Shown here piece by piece: positions 61,401-64,000 of a stretch of DNA of 64,000 nucleotides. The stretch is from contig CAYFWF010000023.1 of NCBI GenBank assembly GCA_964346815.1, forward strand, positions 1-64,000, read 5' to 3'. The translations under genes were made by a program, and so were the position numbers. The notes under the pieces are model-generated. The model saw only the letters and a program-made list of their open reading frames with translations, had not been told where the DNA came from and made no database searches. Origin of the DNA: CAYFWF01 sp964346815. GTDB lineage: Bacteria; Acidobacteriota; Aminicenantia; Aminicenantales; Aminicenantaceae. Position 1 is the stretch's first letter; every line of letters begins with the position of its first letter.

Positions 61401-61545
61401 TGGAGCCCGTGGTGAGTTCCTCCCTGGGCGCTTCCATGGTCTTGGTCAGATCAGGAATGTCTTCAGAGGAGGGTATCGGAGTGGCACAGTTGAGACAGAA
61501 ACGTGCTGTTTCAGGATTGACCGTATCACACTTCGGACATTTCAT
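58462..61545 (-). CDS. Zinc-ribbon Ser/Thr kinase with TolB-like and TPR domains
   Basis: The 1027-residue kinase starts at ATG 61545 after GGGGGAGGA. It has a zinc ribbon (MKCPKCDTVN, CLNCA) and a kinase at about 55-315 with GKGGMG, HRDLKSNNIM, DFGIA and SPEQ motifs intact. A membrane helix (about 350-372) is followed by a TolB-like domain (LAVMYFENNTGDKSLDHW, about 385-520) and long TPR repeats to the end. It is very close to the 44698 gene in kinase, linker and TolB parts, with a more divergent TPR half. This points to a fairly recent duplication with change in the sensing region. The gap to the GGT gene is about 180 bases. It is probably an independent unit. Confidence 0.93.
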   Translation of the reverse strand: MKCPKCDTVNPETARFCLNCATPIPSSEDIPDLTKTMEAPREELTTGSTFAGRYQIIEELGKGGMGKVYKVHDTKIREKIALKLIKPEIAKDKKTIERFSNELRLTRKIRHKNICQMFDLGEDQGTQFITMEYVPGEDLRSLVRRIGQLPIGKSIAISKQICEGLAEAHRLGVVHRDLKSNNIMIDKEGNVRIMDFGIARSLEAKGITGAGVMIGTPEYMSPEQVEGKEVDQRSDIYSLGVILYEMVTGKLPFEGDTPFTIGMKHKGEMPQNPKELNTQISDELDGVIMRCLEKEKEKRYQSAGEVRSELENIEKGIPTTERIMPERKPLTSREITVQFSLKKAFIPSLVIIGIVIAAIVIWQLLPKKEAASITPSDKPSLAVMYFENNTGDKSLDHWRKALAELLIADLSQSKHLVILSRDRLFHILSDMNLAEASSYSFSDLKEVAKKGGVEHVLQGAYARAGENFRLDITLQDASTGTLIGSENVEGKGQESFFAMVDELTRRIKKNFQFTSESIASDIDRDVGQITTSSPEAYKYYIEATKYFDAGDYRQAVQLYEKATSVDSGFATAYRSMAMAYYNMGYYTEGDRFVQKAFELSDRVSDRELYRNKAEFYRISEKTYDESIQAYKKLLELYPDDRSGSNNLALLYEDLEEFDKAAELYSEAQKGEYADFLPTANLARVLRMQGLFAQAKQVILEYQKKFSDHAALRWALARIHLQEGNYDLALQEVDKALVLNPTHNQNFRIKGHIFLCKGDMSNAEREYKKLLSESDPVSNFYGLLNLTDLNLFLGRFETSKEYMEQHTELVQKAGQKVWEGYTSLQHGNKLMRVRRHEEALEKINTTKRIALELEDWNLERQAVFTKGRTLAQKGSLEEAHKAAEELRVLCEKSLNKRSIRLYYHLEGRIALENGDYERAIEFIEKAMSLDPYYFKSELDSLAMAYYRAGNPEKAAAEYEKIITCPTGIRRYGDGYVKSFYMLGKIHEQQGNTAKAVEHYEKFLDLWKDADPGLTEVEDAKKRIAGLRK

Positions 61546-61615
61546 GCGTATCCTCCCCCTACGTTCATCGGCAATAAATTATCAATTCATGGAAAAAAAT
61601 GCAACATATCTCTTC

Positions 61616-61644
61616 TTCATACAGAGCCGAAATTCATATATAAT
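61616..61644 (+). promoter_or_regulatory. Orphan promoter-like sequence antisense to the ABC exporter
   Basis: TTCATA (61616-61621), a 17-base spacer and TATAAT (61639-61644) match the SnoaL-gene promoter at 48686 in hexamers and spacing. Here no gene follows in that direction. It points into the 3' end of the exporter gene, and could give antisense RNA or be a remnant. Confidence 0.3.
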
Positions 61645-61671
61645 GCTTCTCGAAGGCTGCATCGCGATGCC

Positions 61672-63486
61672 TCATCGGGAAGGGACAGCAAAGCTTTCCA
61701 CGTACTCCATGGACTGGTGGCGGAAGTAGGTGTTGTAAAGTTCCGCATAATTACCGCCTCGGGTGAGCAGCTCTTGGTGAGTTCCTTCCTCGATGATACG
61801 GCCTTTCTCCAGCACGATGATCCGGCCGGCATGACGAACGGTAGAGAGACGGTGGGCGATCACGATGGCGGTGCGGTTCTTCATCACCAGCTCCAATCCG
61901 TCCTGGATCTGGGTTTCGGTAAAGGGATCCACGCTGGCTGTGGCTTCGTCGAGGATCAGGATGGCCGGATCCTTCAAAAGCACCCGGGCGAGAGCCACCA
62001 GCTGCCGCTGGCCCATGGAAAGGCTTGCCCCCCTTGCACCGACCTCGGTATCCAGCCCGTTGGAGAGGGCCTCGAGCCACGTGCCTTCAGCGATGCGCAG
62101 GGCTGCCTGGCAGACCTGTTCCTCTGTGGCTTTGGGCAGGCCGTAGCGGATGTTGTCCTTCACCGTGCCTGAGAAAAGAAAGGGATCCTGAGGAACGAGA
62201 CCGATCTGTTTTCGATACTGGGCGAGGTCGAAACGGCGGACATCCTTCCCATCCACTCGAAGTTCTCCTTCCTGGAACTCGTAGAAACGGGCGATGAGCC
62301 GGGCGATCGAGCTCTTCCCTGCACCAGTGTGGCCCACCAGGGCTAGGTTCTGTCCGGCTGGGACCACCAAGCTGAAGTATTCCAGCACCTGTTCCCGCTC
62401 GGTGTAGGAGAAAGAGAGATTCCGGAATTCGATCTCTCCCTTCAGTTTAGGAACCGGATCAGAAGCGATCTGGACGACCTTTGGCTCTGAGTCGATCAGG
62501 GCGAAAACTCGTTCGGAGGCAGAGAGTCCGTCCTGGAACTGGCTCCAGAAAGAAGCGATGCTGATCATAGGCCACCAGAAGAAAGCCACAGCCTGCATGA
62601 ACAGGTACCAGTCTCCGGGGGTGATGCTTCCGGACCGGGCGGCCGCTCCTCCGGCATACACGAGCAGGGCCACTGCAAGCCCGGAGGCGGTGCTGAGGAC
62701 GGGAAAAATGCTGTTCAATGTCAGACCGCGGGCGAGGCCGACCCGGTAGGCTTTGCGGTTATTCTCCAAAAACCGGTCGAATATAGCCTGTTCCTGGCGG
62801 AAGCTTTTAGCTACCACGATGCCGCTGATCGATTCCTGGATTTCGGCGTTGATGGCGGCTGTGACCCGTTTGGCGTTACGGGTGACCTTGCGGGCGATCT
62901 TTCGGAACCTCAGCGCTATGAAAAACGCCACCGGGCTCATGGCCAGGATCAGCATAGTCAGCCGGACATTGATGGTGAACAGCCAGATAGCCAGCAGGAA
63001 CACCAACAGGAGTTGGCTGATGACATCCAGGACCAGGGTCACGACATCTGAGAAATCCTGTGTATCCGAAGTGACTCTGCTGACGATCTTTCCCGAGGGA
63101 TGCTGGTCGAAGAAGGTGAGGTCGTTGTGCACTGCGGAATTGAACACATCCTCCCGCAGTCGCAGGACCACATTTCCCACCACTCGTGCAGCAAAAACCT
63201 GACGGATGTAGTTGAATCCCCAGGCAAAGACTCCCAGCATCAAAACACCCAGGGAGAGAACAAGCAGGACCTGAACCGAGGGATTTGTTTTGACCAGATC
63301 CAGTGCCTTGGAGATCAGAATCGGGCCGGCCGTTCCGGCAGCAGAATTCAGGGTGAGCATCAGGGAGGTGAGCAAAATCAGGTTGCGGTAGGGACGAAAG
63401 TAGGCGGCTATCCGGCGCAGCAGCTCACGATCTTTATAAGTTCGATCGTAGTCTTCGCTGTCCAGGCCGTCCAGTATAAACGGCAT
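61672..63486 (-). CDS. ABC exporter half-transporter (permease-ATPase fusion)
   Basis: The 604-residue protein starts at ATG 63486 after AAGGAG. Six membrane helices occupy about 35-330 in the type I exporter fold (starting RPYRNLILLTSLMLTL). The ATPase domain then has Walker A GHTGAGKSS (near 395), Q-loop VPQDPFLF, signature LSMGQRQ (about 500), Walker B AILILDEATASVD and the switch His in IAHRLS. All ATPase motifs are canonical. It is 22 bases downstream of another half-transporter gene in the same direction, so the two probably form a heterodimeric exporter of the MdlA/MdlB or LmrC/D kind. The substrate is unknown: drugs, lipids or peptides are possible. Confidence 0.92.
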   Translation of the reverse strand: MPFILDGLDSEDYDRTYKDRELLRRIAAYFRPYRNLILLTSLMLTLNSAAGTAGPILISKALDLVKTNPSVQVLLVLSLGVLMLGVFAWGFNYIRQVFAARVVGNVVLRLREDVFNSAVHNDLTFFDQHPSGKIVSRVTSDTQDFSDVVTLVLDVISQLLLVFLLAIWLFTINVRLTMLILAMSPVAFFIALRFRKIARKVTRNAKRVTAAINAEIQESISGIVVAKSFRQEQAIFDRFLENNRKAYRVGLARGLTLNSIFPVLSTASGLAVALLVYAGGAAARSGSITPGDWYLFMQAVAFFWWPMISIASFWSQFQDGLSASERVFALIDSEPKVVQIASDPVPKLKGEIEFRNLSFSYTEREQVLEYFSLVVPAGQNLALVGHTGAGKSSIARLIARFYEFQEGELRVDGKDVRRFDLAQYRKQIGLVPQDPFLFSGTVKDNIRYGLPKATEEQVCQAALRIAEGTWLEALSNGLDTEVGARGASLSMGQRQLVALARVLLKDPAILILDEATASVDPFTETQIQDGLELVMKNRTAIVIAHRLSTVRHAGRIIVLEKGRIIEEGTHQELLTRGGNYAELYNTYFRHQSMEYVESFAVPSR

Positions 63487-63508
63487 CTATATCTCCTTTT
63501 TTAAACGC

Positions 63509-64000
63509 CTAGTCATATCGGGTAAAAATCCGGCGGTAGTCGGGCGATCGGTCCATGAGCTCCTCGTGGCTTCCTTGATCCACCAGCTCTCCCTTGCGCA
63601 GCACCAGGATGCGGTCCGCCCAGCGTATCTGGCTCAAACGATGGGTGATGATAAAGGTCGTTCTTTCTTTGGAAATCCGCCGCATGGCCCGCTGGATCTG
63701 ATCCTCTGTGGCGCTGTCGATGGCGCTTGTCGAGTCGTCGAGGATCAGGATCCGGGGATTGGTCAGGAAGGCACGGGCTATGGCGATGCGCTGCCTCTGT
63801 CCGCCCGAAAGGGCTACTCCCCGTTCGCCGATCAACGTCTCGTATCCATCGGGGAAAGAGGAAATGAAATCATGGGCCTGGGCCTCTTGTGCGGCCTTCT
63901 CTACAGCCTCCCGAAGGGCTCCTGCGTGGCCAAAGGAGATGTTCTCCTTCAGGGTGCGTGAGAACAGGAAAATATCCTGCTCGATAGTCGAAATTTGGGA
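63509..64000 (-). CDS. ABC exporter half-transporter, C-terminal part (partial)
   Basis: The frame is open to the right edge of the window. The 163 visible residues are the C-terminal part of an ATPase domain. They begin after Walker A with the Q-loop region (STIEQDIFLFSRTLKENISFG), then signature ALSGGQRQR, Walker B RILILDDSTSAID and switch IITHRLS. In the Walker B region the catalytic Glu position reads D (LDDSTSAID). That substitution is typical of the degenerate site in heterodimeric exporters, whereas the partner has the normal LDEATAS. This supports the heterodimer view. The membrane part and start lie outside the window. Confidence 0.92.
   Translation of the reverse strand, partial: SQISTIEQDIFLFSRTLKENISFGHAGALREAVEKAAQEAQAHDFISSFPDGYETLIGERGVALSGGQRQRIAIARAFLTNPRILILDDSTSAIDSATEDQIQRAMRRISKERTTFIITHRLSQIRWADRILVLRKGELVDQGSHEELMDRSPDYRRIFTRYD

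Noticed and set aside
61672..64000. ABC exporter as the dedicated transporter of the RiPP-like operon
   Set aside because: It lies 5 kb away on the opposite strand beyond two unrelated genes and has no N-terminal peptidase domain, so a link is not supported.

Overview
The window is a mid-GC bacterial chromosome segment with no rRNA, no convincing tRNA, no CRISPR array and no recognisable transposase. The gene content suggests a diderm of the Candidatus Aminicenantes / Acidobacteriota neighbourhood. The pointers are zinc-ribbon Ser/Thr kinases fused to TolB-like and TPR modules, tandem FtsX-type permeases without ATPases, a DUF5916 outer-membrane barrel protein, a bacillithiol (bshC-bshB1-bshA) cluster, and many secreted hydrolases and lipoproteins. 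This taxonomic call is an inference from gene content only.

Layout. 1-1.06 kb: the end of an acyltransferase, an aldo/keto reductase remnant and a Lys-tailed secreted protein. 1.2-4.5 kb: a zinc-ribbon Ser/Thr kinase and a DUF2911 protein. 4.7-12.7 kb: a co-directional bacillithiol cluster made of a PIG-L/ThuA-like exported protein, a 48-residue membrane protein, bshC, bshB1, bshA and a sodium/solute symporter. 12.8-14.9 kb: a two-gene lipoprotein operon. The divergent intergenic region beside it (14.86-15.16 kb) carries two opposed arrays of four 11-bp repeats. 15.2-18.6 kb: small unknown genes, a kinase-SUMF gene broken by a stop codon, and gene remnants. 18.7-24.9 kb: a transglutaminase-like protein and a large exported vWA protein. 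25-29 kb: a kinase / degenerate cyclase / ATPase / TPR protein. 29.3-31.4 kb: a serine hydrolase, a STAS protein and an amidohydrolase remnant. 31.4-38.8 kb: three tandem FtsX-type permeases, the third with a nonsense codon. 38.6-43.8 kb: a lipoprotein, a DUF5916 protein, a YoeB remnant, an ABM monooxygenase and a serine hydrolase. 43.8-48.6 kb: two toxin-antitoxin modules with visible promoters and operator-like repeats, flanking a large kinase. 48.7-52.3 kb: a broken SnoaL-like gene, a truncated M28 peptidase and an S9 peptidase. 53.2-56.6 kb: a compact regulator / precursor peptide / radical SAM maturase operon, the most interesting system here. 56.6-64 kb: gamma-glutamyltransferase, a second large kinase and a heterodimeric ABC exporter running off the right edge.

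How the genes work together. The bacillithiol cluster should make the low-molecular-weight thiol BSH: BshA glycosylates malate, BshB1 deacetylates, BshC adds cysteine. The five zinc-ribbon kinases (one broken) and the HTH-TolB-TPR regulator are a signalling repertoire sharing modules. The 53.4-56.6 kb operon reads as a RiPP-type biosynthetic unit in which a membrane-anchored HTH/TPR regulator is translationally coupled to a 68-residue precursor, with a SPASM radical SAM enzyme behind a hairpin. The maturase has a frameshift in a run of nine T.

Gene decay is prominent. Three genes carry a single in-frame stop at otherwise intact positions (TGA, TAG and TAA, one each), one has a homopolymer frameshift, and at least six further fragments are terminal pieces of known families. 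The use of three different stop codons argues against a recoded genetic code.
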